From Chara braunii (Eukaryota > Streptophyta > Charophyceae > Charales > Characeae), in NCBI GenBank assembly GCA_003427395.1, contig BFEA01000090.1, positions 1,949,581 to 2,013,580 of the forward strand: a stretch of 64,000 bases of DNA, written 5' to 3'. Made by a program: the position numbers and the translations under genes. The notes under the pieces were generated by a model. The model was not told the origin of the DNA. It did not search any database and saw nothing but the letters and a program-made list of their open reading frames with translations. Below, piece by piece: positions 20,687-31,590 of this stretch; the stretch's first letter is position 1, and every line of letters begins with the position of its first letter.

Positions 20687-21890
20687 TGAATATGTCCACG
20701 GGGTTGGACAATCACTGGACGGACTGGTTCGGTCCCCATTGGACCGAAATACAAGTGAAACCTGGATTCAATGTCTGGTTTTGTATAAGGAAGGGTTGCG
20801 TAAGATGTACTTGGAAAACGAAAACTATGAAAAGGTGGCCTGTACACTGGAAGAGGTTGTTGAGAAATGCAAGAGGAAATACCAAAAAGTTGGGTTGGAT
20901 AAAGTGGCAGCGTGGGATCGGAAAGGGGAGTTGCAGTTTGCATATGTGCTCTCAAAAGAGAAGGATAAAATGAAGAAACGACCAATTGTCCCATCCTTCT
21001 CAAACCCATTTCGTGCAGCTTCTGGGGTTCTTTCGACTGCGCTAAATGGACTAATTAGGCTTGTCAAAGTCCCACATTTCAACCTGCAGGCAATTGGGGA
21101 ACTGAAGAACGAGATTGGTAAAATAAATGAGCATGCAATTGAGAGTGGTTTGGATTTTGAAGCCCGCACATACGATATCAAGGAGATGTTCACACAACTC
21201 CCACATAGTGAAATTCTCAGCGCCGTATAATGGATTGTTGAGGTGTGTGAAAAGGAAGGTATGAGATGGATACGGGTGAATACTCACAAAAGGCTGGCAA
21301 AGTTCGGGAGGTCGCATGGGGAGGGAGGTTGGAAATCAGTAAGACTGAGTATACTGATGGTGCTGACGAGTTTTCAGTTGGGCAACACTTATTTTCGAGT
21401 GAGTGGCTCAGTACTAAGGCAAAAACAGGGTATCCCGATGAAAGGCAAAACTAGCTCTCCCATGGCCTGTGTGATGTGTATGTTCGCAGAATATAAACTT
21501 TTAATTTCACTCGGAGTGGATGCGAATTTATCGCTGGAAAACCTGCTCGTAGTCTCGTTCTTCAAGAAGAACGACCCTATGTCCGAATGCAAGGTCAGGG
21601 AACGTTTCGACCAAGTTACGCAATGCTACCCAGACAAATTATTACTCGAAAGAACGGACACTGGGATGGGGATCCTGGATTTTCTAGAAACCAGACTACT
21701 GGTCGGAATGGAGCCAAAGACCATAACCATGTCACACAAGTTTAAGAACGCCGACTCAATTTGGGATACTGAAGATCCCCGGTTCAGGACTTACAAAGAT
21801 TTCATATGGTTGGCCCACATAAGGCCAAATATGCCACAGTGGCTAACACCATCCTTCGAATTTCCAGAAACTCGAAGAGCAAAAGGGTAA
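20640..21890 (+). pseudogene. Penelope reverse transcriptase, broken
   Basis: The frame is shifted relative to the nuclease. The fingers motif RPIVPSFSNPFR begins at 20979. Motif A is TYDIKEMFTQLPH, with its Asp codon at 21174. A UAA at 21228-21230 interrupts the frame, which then continues unchanged in phase. Motif B is QKQGIPMKGKTSSPMA (from 21420). Motif C should read YxDD before LLVVSFF but reads SLEN (21531-21542), so both catalytic aspartates are lost. Motif D/E and the thumb follow (LLLERTDTGMGILDFLETRL, MSHKFKNADSIW) to the stop at 21890. This RT class is the sister of telomerase RT. With a stop, a frameshift and no catalytic Asp pair, this copy cannot make active enzyme. Confidence 0.9.
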
Positions 21891-22170
21891 CGATTTGAAA
21901 CGTACTTACCTTGGTTGAAGAGCTGCGAAAATTGGGGTACCCTGGGGAGGTAGTAATTGCTGGATTGGAGTGGATGGGGAGGCGCGAGCCGGGAAGTTTC
22001 TGACCAAGGATTGTGGAAATCGCACGCGCATGGCTTGGGGCTTCGTAACCTGGATCCCGTGTTGCTAACAGACAACTACTGCAACAAGATCAGATCTACT
22101 GTGTTAACTCCGATTCCGAGGTATCGAAAGGCAGTTTTACTGTCGAAAGTGACAAAGGGTGGATCGTGAA
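21891..22170 (+). pseudogene. C-terminal remnant of the Penelope RT
   Basis: After the stop at 21890 another frame reads LVEELRKLGYPGEVVIAGLEW, the counterpart of LVEKLCKSNYPGKVVLAGLQW in copy 2. So the ancestral protein extended past the present stop. A stop follows near 22000, and a further frame stays open to 22169. Confidence 0.7.
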
Positions 22171-22270
22171 ACGTGGTTAGCAGCTCTCCACTTGACATTC
22201 TAGTATGTTCTCGATAGACAGGAGCGGAGGACTTCAAGAGCGGAGGCTGAACACAGACTGAAGGCGCGAA

Positions 22271-22319
22271 CTGATGAGTCTGACACGGGTTCTTCAGGTA
22301 CCGTCCGAATCAAGACGAG
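22271..22319 (+). ncRNA. Hammerhead-ribozyme-like core (degenerate)
   Basis: CTGATGA (22271-22277) is followed by GTCT, which can pair with AGAC (22313-22316), and then GAG. A canonical hammerhead needs GAAA here, so at least one core base differs. Stem III and the cleavage site could not be drawn convincingly. Canonical hammerheads sit in Penelope pseudo-LTRs but are reported missing from N-terminal-nuclease clades. This is only a candidate. Confidence 0.3.
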
Positions 22320-22571
22320 CGTAAGGGCCATGAGGGTCCTTCTCCTGATCGCAGGAGGCTTATCTGGTCGCAATCTACGCCTAAGGCGTGTTTTCGACCA
22401 TAATAGTTTTCGGGCCGACTTATCAAGGCAGGTCACCGGGCATGAACCTGGGAGACATTAGGGGAATAATTTAGAAAATGGATTGGGCTGAAGTCAGGGT
22501 ATTTCGGAATAGGGAACGGAGGAAGGAGTGGAGGAAGTAGTATATATGGTAGTAGGGAGAGTGTTTTTTCC

Positions 22572-22714
22572 TCAACTTGAGTGACGTATGAGTAGAAGGG
22601 TTGAGATGCTCTGATGGTGTCAAATCAGGATGAGTAGAGAAGGAGTTGGTGACGTCACGATACTAAAACTCACATCATCTTCTTCTTACGAGTTATTATG
22701 TTTTCATGATTTCG
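22572..22714 (+). repeat. Conserved 3' tail of the Penelope elements
   Basis: CCTCAACTTGAGTGACGTATG through ACTAAAACTCACATC and TTTTCATGATTTCG aligns with 15115-15262 (minus strand) of copy 2. Conservation between two otherwise diverged copies suggests this is the 3' end recognised for reverse transcription. Confidence 0.75.
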
Positions 22715-22729
22715 AGCGCGTCTCATCAA
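22715..22729. repeat. Target-site duplication, right
   Basis: AGCGCGTCTCATCAA, identical to 16856-16870. Host sequence resumes with GTCAAAATCGAGG at 22730, matching GTCAAAACTAAGG near 15027. Confidence 0.92.
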
Positions 22730-22984
22730 GTCAAAATCGAGGCAGTCCGACTACCTTGTTGGTTGCATCAAGGTTATTATTGAAACCAACTTCTCGTTGG
22801 CGAATGTACGATTTTTGTCCAATTCGACCTGAGGTGGTCGGGATTGTATATCGATCTTGTGTTATTGGATGTATCAAATGATGATTTGAATTCTTTCAAT
22901 TATAAGTTAAGATTGAATATGCATTTTATTGACTACAGTCCATTTCTTTTGATGTAATTATATGTGATTGATATAATTTTCATT

Positions 22985-23497
22985 TGACTTTATGTCTGAG
23001 GGACTCTGATTAATTTGTGGTTTCACTCTTGGTTGAGTCCGTCCTAGTCGATCGATGTCCGCTTTGTGTTTAGGAGAACAACGCCCCAAGGGACGGACGA
23101 TATTTGGGTCCACTTGGCGTTAACCAAGCGTTTCCTATACTATAGTGAGTGAGCAAACGCCCTTGACTGACCTACCTCTACGATTGCATCTAAAAACTTT
23201 CGCACGTGTGTCAACAACTCGGTAGGGATACGCCCCTAAGGGTGGTGACAACCCCTTAGGGAAGGTAAGTTGTGCCCCGCGGGAACCTATCCTGTCGTAG
23301 GGGACCGAAAGATGTACAGTTGGCGCACCCGGCTAGAGCGGCGAAAGGACGACACGATCACGACCGTCTCGGTGGTTCAGGGGGTTATATGTCGTTCATG
23401 AGTCATCTCATGATTTTGTTTTTGTTTTAACTCATATGTGGCATGACCGGGAGGGCTCCAGCTCTTTGCAAAAAGGCGGAAGCCGATGCGCACGACA
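22985..23497 (+). repeat. Family A-type LTR fragment
   Basis: Aligns with 16258-16739 in the same orientation (GGTTTCACTCTTGGTTGAG; ACGCCCCTAAGGGTGGTGAC) and ends CGCACGACA at 23497. 22730-22984 between the Penelope element and this fragment is host sequence matching 15027-15075 at its start. Confidence 0.7.
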
Positions 23498-23499
23498 AC

Positions 23500-24890
23500 A
23501 ACTATACTGAATATCATAGTCTTTTCTTAAGTAGCTGATGTTCATAGTGGCACAAAGGTACACTTATATATTTAAGGCGCATCGTGCCATCAAGAACTTC
23601 AAAAGTATTGATGTGCCTTTAATACTTGTATCACCATTATATCATTCTTTGAGTTACGGATGTAGCGTGACAAGTACCCCGACTCCATTAGCATATCAAA
23701 ACATTTTTCTTTATATGATTTCTTGTTATAGCATATAGGAGATCAGACCACATAACTCAATCTGCCATAAGAAGAAGAGCGCCAAGGCGATACATAATCG
23801 ATGATATAAGGGTTTGCAACTTGAGAAACAAGGGGCGGATCAGGAATGCGAGGTGGTGGTGGAAGAGCAGGGCAAGAAGGTGGAGGAAGTACTACCAATT
23901 ATCGTCGATGATGCATCATGGAGGAAGGAGGGGAATATGACATGGGGTAAGCGCGAGAAGGTGGCTTAAAACAAGGGAGCGGGACTTCATAGTGCTGCTT
24001 ATATTTATACCGGTAGTACGTCATCCTTCCTCAGGATGGCGTACACTCTCACCAATCTTTCTGGTGATGGCGCACCCTGTCTCCTTTCCACTTTTCCTTC
24101 TCTTTTTCTTCCTCTTTCTTAGGCTCCTCTCTTTCCTTTGTTAAATCAACCGGTCTCTCAAAAGTTTTTCCTAGTTGTCTCTCTCTCTCTCCCTCTTCTG
24201 GTTTCTGATCCGCGCCCCTTAGGCGGCATAGCTGATGATTCTAGATGTAAGCACTTCAATAAACGAGTGCCTATGACGGTTGAGATGTGCACGTCAATCA
24301 CGATGTGAATATCATCGGAGATTAGATCGGCGCATGAATGGTAATGTGACTTTATTACCGCTCACCCTTCCTTTGTATTTCTTCACAAATATAGTCGCGT
24401 ATGATTGTTGGTTGAGCATTCACATTAGGCTATTAGGAATGGATGCAGTTGTGCCTCATTCAAAGTCCTCATGTTGACCAGGTCCGAGTCTTTGTTGGTT
24501 TTTCAGGTATCCTCTCATTAAGATGACGTTGCGCAACTATGGTTGCTAATGCAGGCTGACCAACCCTTCTTAATATACCGACATATCTCACCCTCTTATG
24601 AAATTTACGAAGATATAAGTAAGACCTCGTCTGAAATAGACAAACCACTCAAACCTTATCCATTCACCTCTCATACCCACTTTTGGTAAACGAGAAATTA
24701 CATGGTCAAAAATATGTCTATGCATATATCATACAAAACCCCAGATAAAATTCATTTCCTTTCTCTTACCAAATTCTTATAAGTCGTAAAAAGAACTACG
24801 GTCGTTATCTTATTGTTCTCGTTTTTGCTAGGACTTCAATTAACCAAACCAAGGTCCGTTCTCATAGGATCCTGACAAACAACTAAAAGG
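23500..24890. other. Anonymous region
   Basis: No gene or repeat was recognised. 24070-24215 is pyrimidine-rich (CTTTTCCTTCTCTTTTTCTT). If the PBS at 24891 belongs to an LTR element in the minus direction, this would be its leader, but no Gag or Pol similarity was found. Confidence 0.4.
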
Positions 24891-24908
24891 TCCCCAACAA
24901 CGGTGGCA
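24891..24908 (-). other. Primer-binding-site-like sequence of LTR F
   Basis: Minus strand reads TGCCACCGTTGTTGGGGA, starting 2 nt beyond the LTR end at 24911. It has the same position and general form as the PBS at 53484-53501. Confidence 0.6.
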
Positions 24909-24910
24909 CC

Positions 24911-27900
24911 TGTCGCAACGCGCGGCCCGGACGAGGTCACAAGCGTCGGACCTTCACGATCGTGTCACACAAAAAGTTTAGTCACTCTTTTAACCCACCG
25001 TGTTCCGCTCCGGCCGTGCGCGCCAGTTATACCCATTGTGGTGCCTAACGACAGGCCTCGACTCCATGTGAGGACAACTTGCTTCTACTCAAGGGACTGT
25101 CACTACCCTTAAGTAGGGGTATCCCTGCTAAGCTACCAACCCATATGAGGCGACTTTTAATCCGTTGTGCTAGAGGTGGATCGATCGAGGGCTTTTCTCT
25201 TCGTTGCAGCACAAAGACTCTTGTGAAATAGGACAAATTCGTTCATTATGACTCTTTATCCCATAACTGTTAGGTACCTTCGATAACACACAAAACCCAT
25301 ATAAGCGGCCTACCATTCTAAAGTCTGCATAATGACTCAATATATGCACCTTTTTGGACTGCGGTACTGACTATGGGTCTGATAGTGCTCACAAATATAC
25401 GAATGTTTACAACCCTTATAACCACATAGAGCTTTGGTGGTACTTAAAGGAAAGCTCAACAAACTTCTCGTTAGCTGACGTAGATTAAGCGACTAAGCTC
25501 CGTTACTTTTCTGTGGTAATGACGGTATTAAAGTAAGGGATGTCTTTTAATGTGATAGGGGGTTTCTAGCATCTCATAGCGGACGACGGTCTCACTATCA
25601 CGGACCTGATTGTCCAACCAATGAAATTCAAAGAGGATCTCGATTCCTTGGACTGTTTGCTAGTAATCTCCCAAAGACCGAACAAAGACCTGACATGCTA
25701 ACAATCTACCACTCTTTTTTTTGACTCAGACATAGATATGAGTATAATGGGGGTAATGTAAGTGAACAAGTCACATTCTCACAGTCATGGTGTGTCCAAT
25801 TAGATGCATGTATCACTTGCAATGCACAGACAGATACCCAGAAGGAGACAAAACTTCTTTGACAAAAAACTGCACAAAATGCAAAACACAACACACATAC
25901 TATGCGCTAAATGCAATCAACATATGTTTTCCATACTTGTCTCTCACTCCTCTTAACCATCTCTCAGCATTCCTTTCAATTTTTGTGGCGTATCTATGCC
26001 CAGTCCCCTCACTGGACACAAAGGACCCTCGAGAGTGATTATGACTTCTTAGTCATAATGACAAAAAAAAAAACTTTGCCTGCTTGTAGGGGTTCATCTT
26101 TAGGAGTGGGTATTAAGCCGAATGATCGTTGAATCAACTAAACCGATATGTTTATACGGGTGAAAGATATTCAATGCAGCAGATGCATAAACTTTTAATA
26201 AGTTTTTTTTACCTCATTATGCCCTGATATTCGCGACATGCACACACACATGCTACAAATTTCAACATCCTTTTTTTTTTTTCCTCTGACATTTCTTCCC
26301 CGAAGCTTACTTCTTCACGTTTTTTCGGTCTTACCCATCGAATGTTTAACCAAATGTTTAATTCTAACTTTTCCTAGCGATCTCTCTCTACTTGTCCGTA
26401 AGGGAAGCTCGCCGCTTGCTTTGTGCAAGTTAGTTTATGAGGTACCTATCTGGAAAATCCATTTTGTGCGCTCAAGTTTCATTCTTATCAGATTCTTCTT
26501 TGTTTCGACGCACACTCTTTCTCTTAAATTATTTTTTCATAACTGTAATGATTTGACTCCCCCTTATCAGTTCTCATTACTTTTCTTTCTTTTTCTTTAA
26601 ATCATTTGGGAAAAATCAAGTTATTAGTTTCTAAACAAAAGTCACATTACTTTCGAGGGAATGATGTATCGTTCCAGTGTCTTCAACATTTTGTTATTTA
26701 AGCCCGTCATACCTCAGGCATTCAAATCGGTAGTAACATTACACATATACCAATTGGGAGGACACTCCTTGACCCTCTACCCAACCTCTTCTTAATACTA
26801 ATCATAACATTATGTTAATCACACACACGAAACAACCATACGAGCACTCCTTGACCCTCTATCCAGTCACTAGTCAATACCAAATAGATCATTAAGTTAA
26901 TCACACAAGAAGCAACTGGACGGACACTCCTTGACCCTCTATCCAATCACTTATCAATACTAAACAAATCATAAACTTAATCACACAAGAAGCGAGTGAA
27001 CGGACACTCATTGACCCTTTATCCAGTCACTTATCAATACCAAACAAATCATAAAGTTAATCACACAAGAAGCCACTTGACGAACATTCCTTGACCCTAT
27101 ATCCAGTCACTTATCAATACCAAACAAATCATCAAGTTAATCACACGAGAAACGATTGGCCGAACACTCCTTAACCCTCTGTCCAGTCACTTATCAATAC
27201 CAAACAGATCATCCAGATAATCACATAAGAAACGATTGGACGAACACTCCTTGACCCTCTATCTAGTTACTTATCAATATCAAGCAGATCATCAAGTTAA
27301 TCACACAAGAAGCGACTGGCAGACATTCCTTGACCCTCTATCCAATCATTGATTAGTACCAAACAGATCATTGAGTTAATCACACAAGAAGCGACTGGAC
27401 GGACACTCCGTGATCCTTATCCAGTTAATCATTACCAAGCAATGCAATACAAAGATCCACTTTATTCAACACAACCCAAGATAACCTTCATCTCACCCAG
27501 CGAAAAACTCATTATTCCTTAATCTCAAGTTTTTTTGGAATATTTTTCCTTCGTTTCTTTTTCATACACATTCATTTTAAATCCGTATTATCTATTATTA
27601 TTCCCTTGAAATTCTTTAATTCCGAAGGATTCATACACAAAATACACTCACAATATCATGCGCATGAAGAGAGATAGTGAGATGGAATTGCAGAAGTTTG
27701 TGGCGTAGAAGGAAACGAAACATGTACCTGTAAGTTCTCTGCCTCCAAAGTTCTGACTGAACTCCGACAAAGCTCCCGTATTCGCTTTATGCTTGTATAT
27801 GTATTTCACTGAGATAAATAATATTTTTTTACGCAAAGCAATTAAACATCAATTTTGATTATCAAGTAAACTAGTAGGCACAACTTTTATACAAACATCA

Positions 27901-28020
27901 TTGAGTTGTAACATACCTTTATCACATCGAACCTATTGTCTTTTATTAACCTTGTTGGTACCACAAATAGAAGGGGCCCGCTTTGACCAACTATAGAAAG
28001 GTGTGAGTATTTTTACTAGA
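24911..28020 (-). repeat. LTR F, a diverged relative of family A
   Basis: Starts TGTCGCAACGCG next to a PBS-like site. It carries the LTR end block (GCTAAGCTACCAACCC, AGGTGGATCGATCGAGGG). At the far side it has GTACCTGTAAGTTCTCTGCC (27724 on), aligned with the conserved splice-donor block of family A. In place of array H2 there is an 80-bp tandem array (26757-27430). The right boundary is approximate. Short open frames inside do not look coding. Confidence 0.5.
26757..27430 (-). repeat. 80-bp tandem array, about 8.5 units, inside LTR F
   Basis: Units contain GACACTCCTTGACCCTCTAT, CCAGTCACTTATCAATACC, and GTTAATCACACAAGAAG. In most units CCAGTC near the front can pair with GACTGG or GATTGG at the back. 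One unit changes both sides (TCACT with AGTGA). Unit length is close to 80 in all full copies. It is not a CRISPR array: there are no unique spacers. Confidence 0.9.
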
Positions 28021-28202
28021 GTGTTCATAATCGTTCGTTAAACTACCAGTCCCCCTAACGTCAGATACCTCGAGGGTATCGGTAGCGTCGTTTCACGACG
28101 GGTACCGGTAGTACAGAGTGGAAAACCGAACGGGCCTCAAAAATAAAATTTGCGGCAAAAATAAAAAAAATTCTTGTGGCGAATATTTTATAGTCAAAAT
28201 AT

Positions 28203-28310
28203 TTGTTTTTCTTGATATTTTTCCTTGAAAGACCACGACCTAATCAACGAACCCTCAAATTTTTAGACATTTTGATGAATTCTTCTAAGCAAAAAAAATC
28301 GGTAGGATTG
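28203..28310 (+). repeat. Family D module, copy 3
   Basis: TTGATATTTTTCCTTGAAAG and CACGACCTAATC match the two modules at 6640-6950. Confidence 0.7.
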
Positions 28311-28410
28311 AAGTTGCTGGTAATGAACGGTCTCTGCCCCTCCGTACAACCAGACCTTAACTCACAGGGACTGGGGTTTTCGGCGGCGTGGGGAATGGTG
28401 GTTTAATATT

Positions 28411-30720
28411 GAATATGCTATAGAAAGTAGGTGAACATCTGACTCATACGTATGCTTAATAGGTTATCTTTATAAATTCAGATTGAAATCAAAGACGAAA
28501 ATATTTTATTATTGTTGTGCATGACCTTTGTAGCGTGATTTACCTTTTGTTATCTAGTATTATGATAGTGTTTTAATCATCAGCCTCAACTGGGCAGGTA
28601 ATCAATTTTCCTTCCCCGTGATTATAACTTTGAATTCACCACCTTTGTTCTTGCAATGGCTTAGTCAGTATAAAGTTACAACCTTCAGTTACTGTCTGAC
28701 TACTCAATATCCTACGGAAAACCCCTCACCATCAAGCACAAACCTATTGGCTTCACACGCATTTGTATCAAAATCATCTTTTCAGATTCATATTATCACC
28801 CAATCACTAATTTTCTTGACTCTATTTCATCAAAACATTTTGTGACGTGCTTATACAGTTCACCCAGTCTCGTTTATGTTATCGTTCGAGTCCAAATATC
28901 GCAACGTGGCGGCCTAAACAACTTTTCTTCTCCGCTAATCACATCAATAACCTCCACAACACTTGGCAAAGAGTTATCTAGTCCATCATCAACCTTTATT
29001 AGCATAACCGACCACAACTTTGATTACAATTATCCAATACAACAACCAACTTTAAGTTGAAAGTTGTTGAAATAACTTCAGTAGTGGTCATGAAAGGGTA
29101 ACCCTCTACCTCTGTTTTCTACACTGATCAAGTTAATTTGTGACAGTTTGTGATCGTAAAGAAAATAATGCGCAAGGAACGTGAGCAAGAGCGCTGAACA
29201 TGATTTCAAATCACGCAGTAACCCAGATAATCATGTACCAAGCAAAAAACCTAATGTACCGAGTTATTCAACCAAATAATAGCAAAACAATTAACTCAAA
29301 TATGAATGTCGATATTTTATGTCCGCACCAATATAGTATCCAATGTCCCGCTTCTCTACTTTTGACGCTTAGCGCCCAACCTTTTAACTCAACACCTACA
29401 CTTGCCTACACTACATTTATGCAAAGAAATTATGTCATTGTCGCATACCACACACAACGAGCACTCATACGCAATGAGGGGTCACTCGAATCCATGCAGG
29501 CGATCAGAGATGCAAGGTCCAGGTAAGTGCAACTTTAAAATTTCAATCAAATTTTATATTAAGCAGGTACATAGTCACTAATGCTCAACAGTTGTAGAGT
29601 TCACAAACCCAAATCTCATCCAAGGCAGGTGACTCTCTTCTCCCCTCGTCCCCCTTCTCTCTCGTTACCTTCTTCATGTCCCCGCTTATTCTCTCTCTTC
29701 ATGAGGATTTTGACTCTAAATGCATGTGCCTCCACTCAGCTCTATCTCCTACTACTACCCTGGCTACAGCTAGATCGCACATCTTCTGCCTTCTTCGATC
29801 GTGAAGTGCCTGTGTTGCTTTTCTTGAGGAAGCAGTGACTATGCTCCTGCACCTTGCAAAAATGCTCGAGCGAATAGTTGCCAACTATAGGATTCGGTTT
29901 GACTTGGCTTGCTACAGATCGGTACCGGTCGGCCTGATCAACCAGCCGCAATCATTTTGTCGGTCTAGTTGCTTCTAGACTTCCGCCTGACATTCTGCAA
30001 ATTTTGGATTTGAGACTGTTGGAGGGGATTTCCCATGTTGGTCTCCGGGCGAATTCTTACCGTCCTACGATGCCTAGGCACCGACCCTAGCCAAATTTAC
30101 GCCTCCCGATCTCTGAGCCCCCGTCCTATTTTGTGACTCGAGTATTTTCCTGTTTACTATAAATATCGTGGGGTTATTCTCGCTATTAGAACATTTACTC
30201 CCGCTTTGTCAAAACGTGGCGGGCCTATCCCTGAAACGGTTTTTCGTCTTTACGATAGCAAATACACTACTTGGGCTTGATCCCTATGCCCCTATCGTAT
30301 CTATTTACAGTACCAGTTGATCCGTACATGTTTGAACCTGCGACTTGTGTTATGAAAGTGGATTGTTTGTAAGTTGTTGATAGCGAGGTGTTGTTGATAG
30401 CGAGTACCCGGGTGTCGTATCTTATGGAAGTTCTGGGTGCAGATACCATTTGCTACCTGATGAAGGTAGCGAGAATAAATAGATGATGTATATCTTTCCC
30501 GAATGTTTAACCTTTCTTTTAACTGGCTTCCCCGTTTTACAGTCATGATAATAATCATAACCGAGTGTTTTCTGCCCTCAACTGTGCTTAGATATGGAAA
30601 GCAGTGAAGCATTTATTTAACCAAGTTTGCACATAGGCCACGAATGAGGCCTAGAATAGTGGTTAATACAACATGGCACAATCTTAGCTTCTTTTTGTCG
30701 AAAAATTGCACTTTGCTGGC
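28411..30720. other. Anonymous AT-rich region
   Basis: No gene recognised. A plus-strand frame (29200-29526) runs into CAAGGTCCAG|GTAAGTGC at 29522/29523, a strong 5' splice-site match. It could be a leader exon of an LTR element, but no downstream coding exon was found. Confidence 0.3.
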
Positions 30721-30726
30721 TTAATC

Positions 30727-31037
30727 TTTTTTACATTTAATTGCAACTTACATTGTGCACGTCATTACGATCGTAAGTATTCAGTCAATGTTTTACTTCC
30801 TTAGAGGTCTTTTTCACTCATGCTCATACTCAGATTTGTCAAAACAGACCATGTTGCATTCTTACGTTGATCATCCTCTGTTTATTGTAGCCTCCTAGTC
30901 GAAGATTTTAGCAAACGAGAGAAGGAAAAAGTACGTGAAAAGGGGAAAAAAAATAGAATGAGGGCTAAAAGTCATATTACTGTTCACATGCACCTATACA
31001 ACATAATAACCCACGTTCGTACTTCAAAACAAACAAA

Positions 31038-31081
<44 letters not shown>

Positions 31082-31590
31082 GATAATTATTAAGCAATGG
31101 GGCCTACCTCAATGGCTCGAACGAAGTGTTTGTTGTCAATCGAAAAAGGTGAGTAATCTCCTTTCCCGCTGCCTTACCCTCACTCTGACTTTCTTCTTCC
31201 TTTTTACATTTAATTGCAACTTACGTTGTGCACGTCATTACGATCGTAAGTATTCAGTCAATGTTTTGCCTCCTCAGAAGTCCTTTTCACTCATGCTCAT
31301 ACTCAGATTTATAAGAACAGACCATGTTGCATTCTTACGTTGATTATCCTCTGTTTATTGTAGCATCCTGGTCGAAGATTTTAGCAAATAAGAAAAGAAA
31401 AAAATACTTGAAAAGGAGAAAAAAAAAAAAAATGAGGGTTAAAAGTCATATTACTGTTCACATGCACCTATACAACATAATAACCCACGCTCAATGGCTC
31501 GAACGAAGTGTTTGTTGTCAATCGAAAAAAGTGAGTAATCTCCTCCCCCGCTGCCTTACCCTCGCTCTGGCCTTCTTCTTCCTTTTCTCA
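30727..31590. repeat. Tandem duplication of ~295 plus ~90 bp, one copy split by (AAAT)n
   Basis: 30727-31018 (TTTTTACATTTAATTGCAAC to CATAATAACCCACG) repeats at 31201-31490. CTCAATGGCTCGAACGAAGT repeats at about 31109 and 31491. In the first copy ~85 bp including the tetranucleotide run separates the two parts. In the second copy they are joined directly. Confidence 0.85.
31030..31081. repeat. (AAAT)n microsatellite
   Basis: About 12 units of AAAT, inside the first copy of the 30727-31590 duplication. Confidence 0.95.

Larger units (their letters stand above)
16871..22714 (+). mobile_element. Chlamys-type Penelope-like retroelement, 5.84 kb
   Basis: The element is bounded by an exact 15-bp duplication (16856-16870, 22715-22729) within a repeat whose empty form is near 15012. 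In order it holds a 5' region with a duplicated 24-mer, a 521-codon ORF1, a GIY-YIG domain, a linker with a CxC motif, a reverse transcriptase, a diverged thumb region and a 3' tail. A GIY-YIG domain upstream of the RT, joined by a CxC linker, is the layout described for the Chlamys and Naiad clades; canonical Penelope elements have the nuclease after the RT. The copy is decayed. It has a UAG between ORF1 and the nuclease, a frameshift before the RT, a UAA inside the RT and loss of the catalytic YxDD motif. No poly-A tail is present. Confidence 0.9.

Noticed and set aside
20676-20697. A tiny intron (GTGAGT to TTAG) bridging the nuclease and RT frames
   Set aside because: It would be only ~20 nt, far below a workable intron; a frameshift mutation is simpler.
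26757-27430. Possible CRISPR array
   Set aside because: Whole 80-bp units repeat with no unique spacers, no short constant repeat and no cas genes; the setting is eukaryotic.
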